NCBI GenBank assembly: GCA_008921705.1
Contig: VFFE01005989.1
Span: 138,301 to 202,300 of the forward strand
Length of the DNA stretch: 64,000 nucleotides
Source of the DNA: Burhinus oedicnemus
Lineage: Eukaryota > Chordata > Aves > Charadriiformes > Burhinidae
Direction of reading: 5' to 3'
Under the pieces are notes generated by a model that worked only from the letters and a program-made list of their open reading frames with translations, did no database searches and had not been told where the DNA came from. The translations under genes were made by a program, and so were the position numbers. Of the stretch, positions 51,901 to 59,887 are shown piece after piece. The stretch's first letter is position 1. Every line of letters starts with the position of its first letter.

Positions 51901-54900
51901 CCTAAAGAATGTAGAATAATAGATATCAAGTAAGTTTGAGCCTAGAAGCGCTAGTCTAGTTAGTCATTTTCTCAGGTTTTCTGTGGTGTTTTTTTGTTAC
52001 GTGTTCATTTAAAGTTACATTTAAAAGTAGTAAAAGTAAAATGAGTTTAGCATTTCTTGATTGGCATTTTGGATGTCATAAAAAGGTTGGTTTTACAGTT
52101 TGCCTCCACCCATTTCACGCGAGGAAAGGGATATTACATGTAACTTCTACTGAATTAGGTGAGAGAAACTGCTGTCTGGAAATGCCCCTCTCTCCATTTG
52201 CTGTTGAAGAGTTTGGATGATTAAAGATCAGAATAAGATGAATTGCTTGCTAGAGGAACGTGTCTTTTTCCACTCACTACCAATAGACACTAGACAATTA
52301 GTTTCAATGAAATAGCTGGATTTTAAGCAGCTAAAGATTGGCCAGTTAAATCCCACTATTCTAATATATTAAATGTAGTAATCTTCTCTTCCAAAATGTG
52401 TCTTCTGATTATTTTTATTTAACTTTTTTTTCATAAAAATACTTGAAGAAATGTTAAGTTGCAACCATTCCCTTACAGAAAGTTAAACTTTTGGATTATT
52501 GCCGTGGGAAATATGCCACTATTGCCACAGGAAAAACAGCTCATTCTCTTTACTCTCTGTGTGTTTTTTACAGACAAAATTATTTGTCTAAATTGCAGCT
52601 CTTTATTTCAGATGATTCATTCCGGACTCATTCTACTGGTAATAGTGGGAATGCTGCCTTCCCTTCCAGTTCTTCTTCTCGCAACTTATTTAACTCAACT
52701 GATCAAAAGAACAATGGAAATAAGGAGAGTCAGTCCCGAAAGATGAGCATGTAAGTGGTTGACAAGGGGTTAAATCAAGCTTATGGGTAACATTTTCAAA
52801 GGGAACTCAAAAGAGCCGTGTAAAATTAAACCTGTATTTATGATACTTCTGCACCCAGATTTTGAAATACTAAAATAGCAGGGTAGAAATGTGATGTGTG
52901 CAATTACGAGTGTTTTTAAGATTGCATTCCCTTTTAATTAGTCTTTCACATTGTTTCTCCTGCACATTTGCATTCAGCTGGTACATTATGGGGAGGGTGG
53001 AATGGGACAAAGTGAAGGTTAGTGCATTTGATATTTAAAAACTACAGTCACAGTGATTTAGCTGCCTTTAGTTGGAGAAACAGAATGTATGTATTGTTAG
53101 ATGATTTAATTTTTCCTTTTCCGTCTTTTTATGTGCTTAAATATGTTTATGTATTATTACGTAACAATTTAATGATGAATTTTGACATTTATGATGAACT
53201 GGTACGGCTCCTTATTCTAAGGCTGCTTTCTTTGCCTTACCTTAACCATATAGAGCAAAAAAATTCAATGCTAGGCATCTCCCTCAGGCTGGTTTTCTTT
53301 AAACATCAGCCTAAACCGTTCAACGTTGTGCAATAACAAAATCAAAGATGAATTTGTTTGCTCCTGTCATAGAAATGTGACAGTCTTAGAAAATCACTGT
53401 GATGTGTACTTATGCAGTCAAATCTCTGTAGAGTCTAGCAACTAATTTCCTGCAGATTCCTTTTACAGTGTAACTTGTAGTTCTAAATTACTGTCATTGG
53501 ACTAACTGTAATTTTGGGTGCTCAAACTGAGATTTGTCTTTGCTATCAGAGATTTGCTTTCTTAGCCAAGGCAGAATGGAGAAAGGAAAGGAGGTTATTT
53601 AGGAAAGTAGACTTAAGTATAATAGAAACTAGAACTAGAAGCTGAAAAGTATGGGGAAGTGCAGGCTGGGCGTTGGAAGTCTGAATAGGTAGGAGAGTCT
53701 AGAATATGAAGTTACGACTTGCTGGTCAAAGATAATGAAGCTGAGACATGGAGCCTGCACCAGATAGGAAGGAGAAGACACCTTACGCTGGTTTGCCAGG
53801 TATAAAGAGGACACAATAGTGTCTTGAGTGGGCCTTTCTGGAGAAGTATCTGTATGAACTCATATTTTTCCACTTCAGTATTTTCAGGTTCATTTAAAAA
53901 ACAAGCCAAAACACCCCCCTCCCAACTTCACTCACAGATGCAAGTTAATAAAATTCCTAAACTGAAAAAAAACCCACTCAAAAGTTTAACAAATGTAAAA
54001 AGTTGTTCTCTGAACAGTTTGCATTCAGCTACTTGTGTACATTATATTATGATACAATCTCTTGGTTTTCTGCTGGAATTTTACCACCTTCACTGTACAA
54101 GATAAATTTGTTATGGAATGAAATCAAGCTTGCATCATGACCTGTTGTTTTTAAAAGTGCATTTTCTTTGTATAAAAGGTTGAAAGATAAGTAGTGAATG
54201 AAGGTGGACTGCTTGTGTTGAGTCAGTGGTTTCACAGCAGAAGTACCTTAAGGTGCCAAGTCAAATTGCGCTCTATCCCTGTCTTTGCCAGAGCCTAATG
54301 CCTTCTCTTAAATGTTACCCACAGTACTTACTTCAGACCTTTTTATAGGTGATCATTAGGTGGCCACTTATTTTAAGTGCATGATTTCAAACTCAACAGT
54401 TAGATTAGTAGACATGCTGACATTTTCATCTGTCTATAAAGTAAATGGGACATGTATCTTGAGTACATAAATGACATACAGTGCTACATACTTTGAGAAA
54501 TTAGGTGTGCTTGAAACCCCAGGTGCTTTCACCCTAATGACTGTATACCTCTGTTCCCTCTCTTTAAAACCAGAATATTAGTTCAAATGTTGTAAATTTT
54601 TTTTTAGCAACCATTGTAGAAATTCCAATTACTCATCTGTCTCACAATGATTTGGGGAAAATAAATGGATTAATATTCACGAAGCAGTTAGATGCAAAGA
54701 TTAGTTAGATGTATTTTTTATATCACATAAAACTTTTCCAAATTTCAAAGGTTTTTCTCTCTGTCACTTAAAATAAAACTGATATCTTTTGTTTGAATAC
54801 AAAGGGACAGAAAAAGACTCACACAGAGCAGTTTGTACCTTTGTCTTCAGGCAGAAAAATGGAATGTTAGAGACTCAGCTTCAAGTCTCAATGTGCCATT

Positions 54901-56290
54901 CCCAAGTGAATACCTTAACAGCAGACTATTTGAAAGTAGGTGTGTGATCAAACACAATGATCTGGATGCTTTCTCTGCTTCAGAAAATCCCTAAACTACA
55001 TAGTGTCAGAAGCCAAGAGGGTATACTAGGGGAAGAAAAACATTTTGGGATAAAGAGGAGCAGGCTTAGGATGACCTACATTTAGTTCTGAATAAGAGTT
55101 TTAATGTTCTATGTTCTTCTGGGAAAACACATCTCTCAAGTTGGTATAATGTCTGCTGCACTGTAGATTCAATTTCTCTTTTGTAATCTGGCCCAATACT
55201 TAATTGTTTTCATAAGAAAATGGAACAGTTCCATAAGGAGATATTAAGAGATACAGATACAGGAATGGTTGGTGGTAAATGCATTCATCCATATAACCTT
55301 GTTGACCACAGATATGTTTAGGTGTACCTCTTTCATCTTTCTTTTGTTTAGAAAGTCAGTCCTGGTGCTAAATGTACACATACTAAAATAGAAAAACAAG
55401 TCAGTTTCAAGGAAACATTATTTTCTAAATTGAATGATGGAAAAAATTGATATCCATATATATAAGTAGTTGATGGAAGTGACTCTTACTGAGACAATAA
55501 TTTGAAAATTGTACAATGAGATGCAAGAAAAAAATATCTCAATAAATCCTGATCCAGTGCTCACAAGCAGGTTACAAGAAAATGACCATTAGCTTTGGTG
55601 GTGTTTGCTAGACCTTAGGTAATTCTCGGGCAATAGAAAATGCAAGAACTATGCTAAAGATGCAGCTGTAAAACTTAATGGTGGAATGCAAATTAATATT
55701 TACACAGAGTTCTAAAAGATAATTCCTGTTCTTTGAAATATTTCTGACCAATATGAATAGTTGTTAATTGACATAGCTACAACTCTGTGAAATTGAAGAA
55801 CAGTATATTTAAAGATTAAAAAATAAAGGCTGTGAAAAATGCAGAAATTGCATTGACATTGTGGTCAACAGAAGACCAAGAAATAAGACTGTAAAGAGCT
55901 CTTAAGTTTCTCTCTCTTCCTTGTCTCCACTCTCCCAAATTTTATCATGGGTTCAGCTGGAGACCTCTGGCATTATTTGTAGCCATAAGTAGACTGCTTG
56001 TACTACCTTAGCCATCTCACCTACAGGGATCTCTACATGACCTTCTGTAGAAAACTTAATGGAGAAATACACCCTTCTTGTGAAGAACGCCCTCAGAATG
56101 TGTCCATTTGGCTTTTTCAGTGGGTACAATAGAGCAGCTTCTAATTTTTAAAGTACAGTAGCTAAGTGTTGTATTAAAATGTTACACACAATAGCAGTTT
56201 ATTATGTTATGTTATTTAATAATATAGCAACAACATATTTTGTGTGTTTCTTCTTTTGTATGAAGAAAAAACAGAAAATCAAACTCTTAG
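9857..56290 (+). CDS. PPP4R4: PPP4R4, protein phosphatase 4 regulatory subunit 4 (23 coding exons, 5' end outside window)
   Basis: HEAT-repeat regulatory subunit that, in the family, forms a stable cytosolic complex with the Ser/Thr phosphatase PPP4C. Exons: 9857-9959, 18109-18256, 18942-19015, 21243-21349, 24128-24235, 28718-28839, 31402-31524, 34059-34228, 35286-35405, 37250-37327, 38783-38866, 40100-40282, 41035-41140, 41949-42096, 46022-46166, 47074-47115, 47207-47281, 50354-50429, 50821-50901, 51243-51336, 51734-51804, 52612-52750, 56266-56290. All introns are GT-AG and phases agree throughout, giving 806 residues plus stop. The product is collinear with human PPP4R4 as I remember it from about residue 65 to the end. 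The order is helical HEAT-like region (window residues 1 to ~600), charged coiled coil (~621-670), then a Ser-rich basic tail. The first exon begins mid-codon, so at least one coding exon lies upstream; I searched 1-9856 and did not see it. No internal stop or frameshift was found, so the gene appears functional. Confidence 0.97.
10474..10525 (+). mobile_element. CR1 LINE 3'-terminal scrap
   Basis: About 50 bases ending ATTCTATGATTCTGTGATTT, the CR1 3' terminus, directly followed by the body of a second CR1 in the same orientation. Confidence 0.75.
10526..10885 (+). mobile_element. CR1 LINE, 3' end
   Basis: Starts ACCTGGAGAAGAGAAGGCTC and continues through GAAGAGGGTGGTGAAACCC, TTGCCCAGAGAGGTGGTAG and GATGACCTTTCCAACCC to CTATTCTATGATTCTCTGA. 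The reading frame is broken. It is in sense orientation relative to PPP4R4. Confidence 0.9.
12241..12265. repeat. Poly-T tract (25 T)
   Basis: Uninterrupted run of 25 T after a TTTG-rich stretch (12208-12239). It has the appearance of an A-tail in reverse, but no SINE or LINE body is recognisable to its left. Confidence 0.9.
12575..13320 (+). mobile_element. CR1 LINE, ~745 bp 3' portion
   Basis: Recognisable from GGCGGGCACCAAGTTGAACA and GTGTCCAGTTCTGGGCTCCC through ATCTCTCCTATAAGGAAAGG, GGTTGTGGAGCCTCCATCC and GATTCTGTGA at the 3' end. The RT tail frame ([14 protein letters not shown]) is interrupted downstream. It differs in subtype from the copies at 22175 and 43742. Confidence 0.9.
17651..17674. 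repeat. TA/CA dinucleotide microsatellite
   Basis: A short (TA)n run passing directly into (CA)n, about 24 bases, in an intron. It is short enough to be only weakly polymorphic. Confidence 0.85.
18109..18256 (+). CDS. PPP4R4: PPP4R4 coding exon b (residues 35-83)
   Basis: The exon reads [18 protein letters not shown] and [14 protein letters not shown], a pair of amphipathic HEAT-type helices. The acceptor is TTATACAG and the donor CAG|GTCAGG; the exon ends with the first base of a Gly codon. The preceding intron is about 8.1 kb. Confidence 0.97.
18942..19015 (+). CDS. PPP4R4: PPP4R4 coding exon c (residues 84-108)
   Basis: A 74-nt exon starting by completing Gly (G|GC) and reading [20 protein letters not shown], ending RHE. 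The acceptor is CTAACAG and the donor GAG|GTAATA. Phase returns to 0. Confidence 0.97.
21243..21349 (+). CDS. PPP4R4: PPP4R4 coding exon d (residues 109-144)
   Basis: The exon reads [19 protein letters not shown] followed by a Lys-rich helix, [11 protein letters not shown]. The acceptor is TTTCATATAG and the donor AT|GTAAGT. It ends two bases into an Ile codon, where human has Thr. Confidence 0.97.
22175..22624 (+). mobile_element. CR1 LINE, ~450 bp with open RT tail
   Basis: From TGTCCAAAGAAGAGCAGAG to AATTCTATGATTCTATGA. Positions 22202-22546 stay open and encode the CR1 ORF2 C-terminal tail ([40 protein letters not shown]). The preserved frame suggests a fairly recent insertion. It is 5'-truncated and belongs to the same subtype as 43742-45005. 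Confidence 0.92.
24128..24235 (+). CDS. PPP4R4: PPP4R4 coding exon e (residues 144-180)
   Basis: The exon reads [18 protein letters not shown], then [15 protein letters not shown]. The D-V-x-x-E-V-R pattern is the typical inter-helix turn of a HEAT repeat. The acceptor is ACATTTTTAG and the donor GG|GTGAGT. Confidence 0.97.
28718..28839 (+). CDS. PPP4R4: PPP4R4 coding exon f (residues 180-221)
   Basis: The exon reads [19 protein letters not shown] and [19 protein letters not shown], one complete and well-formed HEAT repeat with the D-x-x-x-x-V-R turn. The acceptor is TTTGCAG and the donor CAG|GTAAGA. Confidence 0.97.
31377..31398. repeat. T22 homopolymer forming a 3' splice-site tract
   Basis: Twenty-two consecutive T directly followed by CAG and PPP4R4 exon g. 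It serves as the entire polypyrimidine tract. Confidence 0.95.
31402..31524 (+). CDS. PPP4R4: PPP4R4 coding exon g (residues 221-262)
   Basis: The exon reads [17 protein letters not shown] and [15 protein letters not shown], another HEAT repeat. Its polypyrimidine tract is an uninterrupted run of 22 T (31377-31398) directly before CAG. The donor is TATG|GTATGA. Confidence 0.97.
32590..32611. repeat. Poly-T tract (22 T)
   Basis: Uninterrupted T run in the intron between exons g and h, about 70 bases left of the old antisense CR1. It is not adjacent to any exon. Confidence 0.9.
32680..33740 (-). mobile_element. Ancient CR1-like LINE, antisense, ~1 kb
   Basis: Heavily diverged, but collinear in order with the antisense RT region of old amniote CR1/L3 elements. 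Successive matches are GACACTGAATAGCACCAGA, CTTGTCAGCAAGCCATAGG, GAAGCACATCTGGCCATG, ATAAAATGACTTGTAATTTT and TTATTCTTATACCTCTTCATT. It carries many stops. The boundaries are approximate. Confidence 0.6.
34059..34228 (+). CDS. PPP4R4: PPP4R4 coding exon h (residues 262-318)
   Basis: The exon reads [20 protein letters not shown] and ends [18 protein letters not shown]. Between them is a variable acidic or Gln-rich loop ([12 protein letters not shown]). The acceptor ends in GAG, an unusual -3 purine, after a T-rich tract. The donor is CCA|GTAAGT. Confidence 0.96.
35286..35405 (+). CDS. PPP4R4: PPP4R4 coding exon i (residues 319-358)
   Basis: The exon reads [20 protein letters not shown] and [18 protein letters not shown]. 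It is exactly 40 codons in phase 0. The H-D-P-E-V-P-V-R turn is a classic HEAT signature. The acceptor is TTTCCACAG and the donor GAA|GTAAGC. Confidence 0.97.
37250..37327 (+). CDS. PPP4R4: PPP4R4 coding exon j (residues 359-384)
   Basis: A 26-codon, phase-0 exon reading [20 protein letters not shown] and ending QDESLE. The acceptor is ATTTTTTAG and the donor GAG|GTAATA. Confidence 0.96.
38783..38866 (+). CDS. PPP4R4: PPP4R4 coding exon k (residues 385-412)
   Basis: A 28-codon, phase-0 exon reading [16 protein letters not shown] followed by a diverged polar linker ([12 protein letters not shown]). The acceptor is CTTTAAATAG and the donor AAA|GTGGGT. Confidence 0.95.
39670..40020 (+). mobile_element. 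Old CR1-like LINE 3' fragment
   Basis: Diverged sense-strand CR1 tail: TTGAGAAAGAGAAGACTGAGG, then GGTCTTCGTATCTGTAAAAG, GGTACTGGAATAGCTTTTTG and GATCCTCTCTGAGGAGAGG in the expected order. The recall is by pattern, and the limits are approximate. Confidence 0.5.
40100..40282 (+). CDS. PPP4R4: PPP4R4 coding exon l (residues 413-473)
   Basis: The largest coding exon here at 61 codons. It reads [38 protein letters not shown] and [13 protein letters not shown]. The acceptor is TTATTTCTAG and the donor AAT|GTGAGC. Confidence 0.97.
41035..41140 (+). CDS. PPP4R4: PPP4R4 coding exon m (residues 474-509)
   Basis: The exon reads [20 protein letters not shown] and [15 protein letters not shown]. The acceptor is TTTCTTTCTAAG and the donor GAAC|GTAAGA. 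It ends one base into a Gln codon. Confidence 0.97.
41949..42096 (+). CDS. PPP4R4: PPP4R4 coding exon n (residues 509-558)
   Basis: The exon reads [32 protein letters not shown] and [11 protein letters not shown]. The last motif is a HEAT inter-helix turn. The acceptor is TTTTTCAG and the donor GAG|GTACTG, which completes Arg with the next exon. Confidence 0.97.
43742..45005 (-). mobile_element. CR1 LINE, ~1.26 kb, with 311-codon open RT fragment
   Basis: Begins at the inverted 3' terminus (ATAGAATCATAGAATCATTTA) and extends to about 45005 (TCTGCTCCCCATCTCTGC, GAGCTGGGTACCCAGAG). Antisense 44749-43814 is open for 311 codons with reverse-transcriptase motifs: [18 protein letters not shown], the catalytic FADD, and [18 protein letters not shown], ending [17 protein letters not shown]. 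The endonuclease and N-terminal RT are missing (5' truncation), so it cannot transpose by itself. It is the best preserved CR1 here. Confidence 0.93.
46000..46019. repeat. T20 homopolymer forming a 3' splice-site tract
   Basis: Twenty consecutive T directly followed by AG and PPP4R4 exon o. Confidence 0.95.
46022..46166 (+). CDS. PPP4R4: PPP4R4 coding exon o (residues 558-606)
   Basis: The exon reads [32 protein letters not shown] and [14 protein letters not shown], the last HEAT-like unit. The polypyrimidine tract is a run of 20 T (46000-46019) directly before AG. The donor is AGA|GTAAGT. The preceding intron carries the youngest-looking CR1 of the window. Confidence 0.97.
47074..47115 (+). 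CDS. PPP4R4: PPP4R4 coding exon p (residues 607-620)
   Basis: A 14-codon microexon-like exon reading [14 protein letters not shown]. The acceptor is CTTTATAG and the donor GTT|GTAAGT. It is separated from the next exon by only 91 bp, the shortest intron in the gene. Confidence 0.95.
47207..47281 (+). CDS. PPP4R4: PPP4R4 coding exon q (residues 621-645), start of coiled coil
   Basis: The exon reads [20 protein letters not shown]. It is highly charged with heptad-like Leu spacing, so a coiled coil is likely. The acceptor is TTTTGAAG, with a weak -3 A, and the donor ATG|GTATAT. Confidence 0.95.
48053..48057. repeat. Target-site duplication of the solo LTR (left copy)
   Basis: GAAGC immediately before the LTR. 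It is repeated exactly at 48785-48789 immediately after it. A 5-bp duplication made at insertion. Confidence 0.88.
48058..48784 (-). mobile_element. Solo LTR of an avian endogenous retrovirus (ERVL-like), 727 bp
   Basis: Bounded by TG...CA with near-perfect 12-15 bp inverted ends (TGTCATGGTTTGGG at the left, TGTCCTGGTTTGAGG reading in from the right). It is flanked by the identical 5-bp duplication GAAGC at 48053-48057 and 48785-48789, typical of ERVL. A TATAAAAG box on the minus strand (about 48440) and an ATTAAA downstream indicate minus orientation. A 13-bp unit is repeated at about 48320-48350. No internal viral genes are present, so it is a recombined solo LTR. Confidence 0.88.
48785..48789. 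repeat. Target-site duplication of the solo LTR (right copy)
   Basis: GAAGC immediately after the LTR end ACCAGGACA, matching the left flank. Confidence 0.88.
50354..50429 (+). CDS. PPP4R4: PPP4R4 coding exon r (residues 646-671)
   Basis: Continuation of the charged helix: [12 protein letters not shown], then NDKMFEKK. The acceptor is TTTTTTAG and the donor AAGC|GTAAGT. The preceding 3.1-kb intron holds the solo LTR. Confidence 0.95.
50821..50901 (+). CDS. PPP4R4: PPP4R4 coding exon s (residues 671-698)
   Basis: Start of the low-complexity tail: [20 protein letters not shown] followed by Ser, Gly and Thr. The acceptor is CTTTTTTTTAG and the donor CAG|GTAAGA. It diverges from human more than the HEAT exons but keeps SVPG. 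Confidence 0.93.
51243..51336 (+). CDS. PPP4R4: PPP4R4 coding exon t (residues 698-729)
   Basis: The exon reads [18 protein letters not shown], then [12 protein letters not shown]. The conserved R-S-Q-S-F fits a basophilic kinase site (R at -3 of the second Ser; inference). The exon end was chosen at CCTAA|GTATCT because AA plus the T of the next exon gives Asn and keeps human-like ...KCxxKSS... . This donor is weak. If unused, the frame reads 15 intronic codons to a stop at 51385. Confidence 0.88.
51734..51804 (+). CDS. PPP4R4: PPP4R4 coding exon u (residues 729-753)
   Basis: The exon reads [17 protein letters not shown], matching the human Ser/Thr/Gly-rich tail. The acceptor is TTTTTTTAAG and the donor GTG|GTAAGT. 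It ends one base into an Asp codon. Confidence 0.93.
52612..52750 (+). CDS. PPP4R4: PPP4R4 coding exon v (residues 753-799)
   Basis: The exon reads [17 protein letters not shown] followed by a poly-Ser stretch and an Asn/Lys-rich segment ending SQSRKMS. It is disordered and the least conserved part of the protein. The acceptor is CTTTATTTCAG and the donor CAT|GTAAGT. Confidence 0.93.
56266..56290 (+). CDS. PPP4R4: PPP4R4 terminal coding exon w (residues 799-806 and stop)
   Basis: Only 25 coding bases. With the two bases carried over, they read IKNRKSNS then TAG at 56288-56290. The human protein ends almost identically (LKSRKSNP), which supports this tiny end despite the 3.5-kb intron before it. 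The acceptor is TTTTGTATGAAG. Everything downstream in the exon is 3' UTR. Confidence 0.9.
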
Positions 56291-56390
56291 ATCTTCTGAC
56301 AGAAAAAGAAGGGAACCAGAGACTGGTGGAAGCAACTTTCTGGTGCGATAAGGTGGGAGCAGCAGATGGGACTCTCCAACACCTGGAATG

Positions 56391-56437
56391 AATAAAATGC
56401 ATCTTGCATTGTTAAAACTTTTTATCTTTTAAATAAA
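56391..56437 (+). terminator. Proximal poly(A) signals of PPP4R4
   Basis: Two AATAAA hexamers 41 bases apart (56391 and 56432), about 100 and 140 bases after the stop codon, with T-rich sequence between and after them. They are candidates for a short-UTR transcript. Confidence 0.5.
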
Positions 56438-57349
56438 ATCCCAAGCTGTATAATATGTTCCGATAAGTAATGTAATGGTTGCAGAATTCTAACGTTGTAG
56501 TGAAATGTTATGAGATACAACTTCAGCTATGTGCTCTTAACTGCTGCAGCTACAGAGAGGGTTTTGTTTTCTTCAATTATGCCTTTGTAGTTCAAATTCT
56601 TGGATTTAGAATGCACGTATCCATTACTTAATTGGCTTATTTACAATTTTAGCAATTCTTAGCACCCGTGTTTTATGCAAGAAATAGAAGGAGTTGATAT
56701 GAATATGAAAAAGTAATCCCACATTTTAAAGAATCTTCAAACCTAATTTAAGACCAAAGTTCAGAACCATTGATCAGTTTATAAAAAACATAAACTTTAG
56801 TAGCATTGTGCTGTGAATTTGGAGGTAATGTTTTTACAAGCACTAAGTAAAGTTCATAAAAATCCTGTGGAAGTTTCTAAGCAATCTAAAAGCAGATGTC
56901 TCCAGATGATATATAAAAAAGTTTTATTTCATAAATTTTGTTGTATAAAAACTTGTTTTAATTTTTAGTATTTCAGATTGTATTGTCACTTCAATAATTT
57001 ATAATGATGAATCTAGTTTTTAATCAGCTGCTATTGCAACCTATCATGCTTCGGTGATGTCATCTGCATTTGTTTGTATTAATGCTAATGTTTCTATCAA
57101 AATTTGTCTGTGGGAAAACATGCAATTCTATTTTAAAAAGTTCTATTTATGCCAATACTTGAGAAGAGAGCCTATGAAGCTATTGTCAGCTTCTCTATTT
57201 CAAAATGGAAGCAGCATAAATATATTGATAACAGAAATTTGTGGTTTTTAAAATTTATTGGTGTATGATAAAGATGATCTGATCTGTGAATGCATATGCG
57301 TGTGTGGTTACTTTTTATAGTGTAAAAATATGAATGATGATTTAATCAA

Positions 57350-57431
57350 AATAAAACCTAGGACAATGCTGTACATGCATGTTCTTGAAAAAAAATTTCT
57401 CAGGGCATCTTTTATAATTAAAGTAAATAAA
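57350..57431 (+). terminator. Distal poly(A) signals of PPP4R4
   Basis: AATAAA at 57350-57355 is followed within about 30 bases by TG-rich sequence (GTACATGCATGTTCTTG), a plausible cleavage and downstream-element arrangement. A second AATAAA follows at 57426-57431. Confidence 0.45.
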
Positions 57432-57450
57432 AGCATTTACCTATAGAAGG

Positions 57451-59881
57451 TATTTATTTTAAATAGTAATAATGCTGGATGTATGCTGTCTTGTGTGAAG
57501 TACAAAATATGTCTTTGAATTTAGCAGTGTTTTACTGTCTGAATTCTTAAGCTTCTTACACTGGAGTTGGATTTAGATGTAGTCTCTGTCTTTAGTCACA
57601 GACATTGTTTGGATTCTGTGGAAACACTCAAGTTTTCAGTTTGTTCTGCAGCCTGGAGTAGGATCTTGCAAATCACAGATTTCTTTAAACGCTTCTTCAA
57701 CTATTATGGTGTTTAACATGCAGTATTGATACAGATATACAGGCATCCTGTACTGGCTCCTCCTAGCTTCTGCTTTTGTCTTATTAATGAAAACAGAGAC
57801 TCCCAGTTCCCCAGGGACCACTCATGCAGCGTGCCAGCTACAGCTGCTCACCTGTGGGCCACAGGAGACCGCTCAGTCTGTTCTCAGTCTGACTTCTGCC
57901 AGGGACCAAACTCAGTTCGGCAGTACCCAGCTGCAGAACAGGACTCAAAGCTGTGTTTGACCCTCCGATGCCTTTACTAGAGCAATGCAGAACAGCCCGT
58001 AAGTTCAGAAACTTGAATCCAAGCTATTTCTCCCCTAAATAAGCATGTAATGAGTTCTGTATACAGTCTGTCTTTTGTTTCTTATTGGCTGTCATTTGTC
58101 TGTCATTTTTAACTGATTAATTTATTTAATGCTGATAACATGTGCTCCACTCAATAACCCTGCTATGTATTAAATTCCTGCTATGTAATCTTTAAATGCT
58201 CTATATAGACATTTTTTGGTCTGCACGTCTTCCTTGTACAATACTCCTGGTGTCTTGTGTATACTTTCGTCAGTCCTTCACCCTACAGACCTCCATCCCA
58301 GCAGCCTGGTTTGGGGCTGCTTACTTCTGGGTTACTTCTGTTGGACAGCACCAATACTGGTGAACCCTTCATAGCATTGCTTTTACCTGCAGCTCAGAGT
58401 AACAGCTGGAGATCAACTGTACAGTTATAATTGAGTGGTTCTCATCCAGAGCGGCGTTCCTCCTAGCATTCATTCAGAAGCAAGGAGGAGTGATTTTCTT
58501 TCCAGGGACATTCATACTGCCATGTGGAGTTAGGTTAGATGCAACTTCATGGTCTAGTAAGATACCAGAGTCTGCCTGCTAAATCCTTTTGTGAGTAGAG
58601 TAGCTTACACCAGTGTCTGGGCTGCTGTGGGTAGACATCTAATGGTAACTGGGGTGATTTTTAGAGGTGCTTACCAGCTTCACCCTGTAATGTATCTTTT
58701 GTATCTTCTCTTGCGGATGCATCTGTCTATGTGCATTTACTGATGAAGAACCTTTGAAGCTCCTGTGCCAAATGATTTTGAAAACTCTTCTGCCCCCTTT
58801 TGGGCAGCTATTTTGTGAAGGCTTTATGAGCAAGCAGAGTAATGCTTAGATCTGTTAGTTATATATAGCTAGAAGTAGCTTTTTGCATTGTTTCATACTT
58901 TATGTATAGGACTCTGCTGCTCATTAAAATTTAGTAAATGTTAAAGATCTTGCTGTTCTGTTGGAATCACTGCACTACTTGAATAAAGTGAATTGTATTG
59001 AGATGATGGAAATTTTTTTCTGTAAAATCTTGGCCACACCTTTTGGATTTTAGGATCAACTCTGTGAATAGATTTATTCCCCTTTTATGAAGGTATGTTT
59101 TTTCCTACCAAAGTCTGTCTTAGTTCAGGCATAGAGTCCTGTTACATAGTTCACCCTGATATCTAGGTGATAATACATGCAGAATTTCTGGTTTTAGGAA
59201 AGGCACAGTTTGGTGTTATGAAGTAGTACACATTCTGATTTTCCAGGTTCAGAATACCTAAATTATTTTTCAGAATTCTTTTGTCTTTAATAGAATATTT
59301 TAAAAGCAGACACATCATGTACCCTGAGAAAATGAGGTGATTTGATACTCTGAATAAACACTTTGAAAGAGGTCACACTCCCAGGCGATGCAGACTTCAT
59401 GATAGACTCAGTGCAATTTCTGTAGTAATAAAATAACAGTCTCTAGGCCGAGGCTGTAAATTCTCTTTTAGGGCTTGATCCTGCTTTTGTTTTTGTAAGT
59501 GGCAAAATTCTGTTAGCATTGAGGCCAGCAGGCTTTTAAGTCTCATTGCAACAGAAGATAACGTTGAGGAATATGAAGCCTGCAGTGTTTGGAATGAGCT
59601 TCCTGAATATTTTGGCATATGAATCTCTGGTTTTCATTTGGAATTAGCACTAAAATATTGAATTTTGAAAGTTCAGTTCTGTGGTCTTTTTTTAAATTAG
59701 TGAATTTAGCTTGTTACTTGGGCATTAATAAAATATTAATAGGCTGATGAACCTACTGCTAGCTGAAGGGACAAAACAGGTTTTCACATTTTCATAATTT
59801 CACTGTCTTTTTATTCTAATGTAAATTAAGCTTAATTAAGAAATAAAGCTGCATACATACCCCAGAATAGAAACTGTTACC
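57451..59881. other. Intergenic gap between PPP4R4 and SERPINA10 3' ends
   Basis: About 2.4 kb separating two convergent genes. There is a slightly GC-richer patch at 57740-57970 with an 84-codon open frame that shows no family resemblance. No repeat, RNA gene or conserved-looking exon was recognised. Confidence 0.6.
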
Positions 59882-59887
59882 TTTATT
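59882..59887 (-). terminator. SERPINA10 poly(A) signal overlapping the stop codon
   Basis: On the minus strand the gene ends ATG TGA ATAAAGG. The last base of TGA is the first A of AATAAA. A GT-rich stretch (TGGGGTATGTATG) follows about 25 bases later, so a 3' UTR of only about 15-30 bases is plausible. An alternative AATAAA lies at 59815-59810. Confidence 0.6.

Larger units (their letters stand above)
42097..56265. other. PPP4R4 introns between exons n and w
   Basis: Outside exons o-v, this contains the longest CR1 (43742-45005), a GAAA-type purine repeat (47771-47795) and the solo LTR (48058-48784). The last intron, 52751-56265, is 3.5 kb with no recognised repeat or gene. Confidence 0.65.
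56291..57450 (+). other. PPP4R4: PPP4R4 3' UTR (extent uncertain)
   Basis: Non-coding sequence after the PPP4R4 stop, with no other gene on either strand. Canonical AATAAA hexamers lie at 56391-56396, 56432-56437, 57350-57355 and 57426-57431. The first two would give a UTR of roughly 120-170 nt, the last two about 1.1 kb. Which site is used cannot be told from sequence alone. Confidence 0.6.

Noticed and set aside
57726..57980. 84-codon frame in a GC-richer patch between the two genes
   Set aside because: No splice context, no family resemblance, and poor codon pattern.
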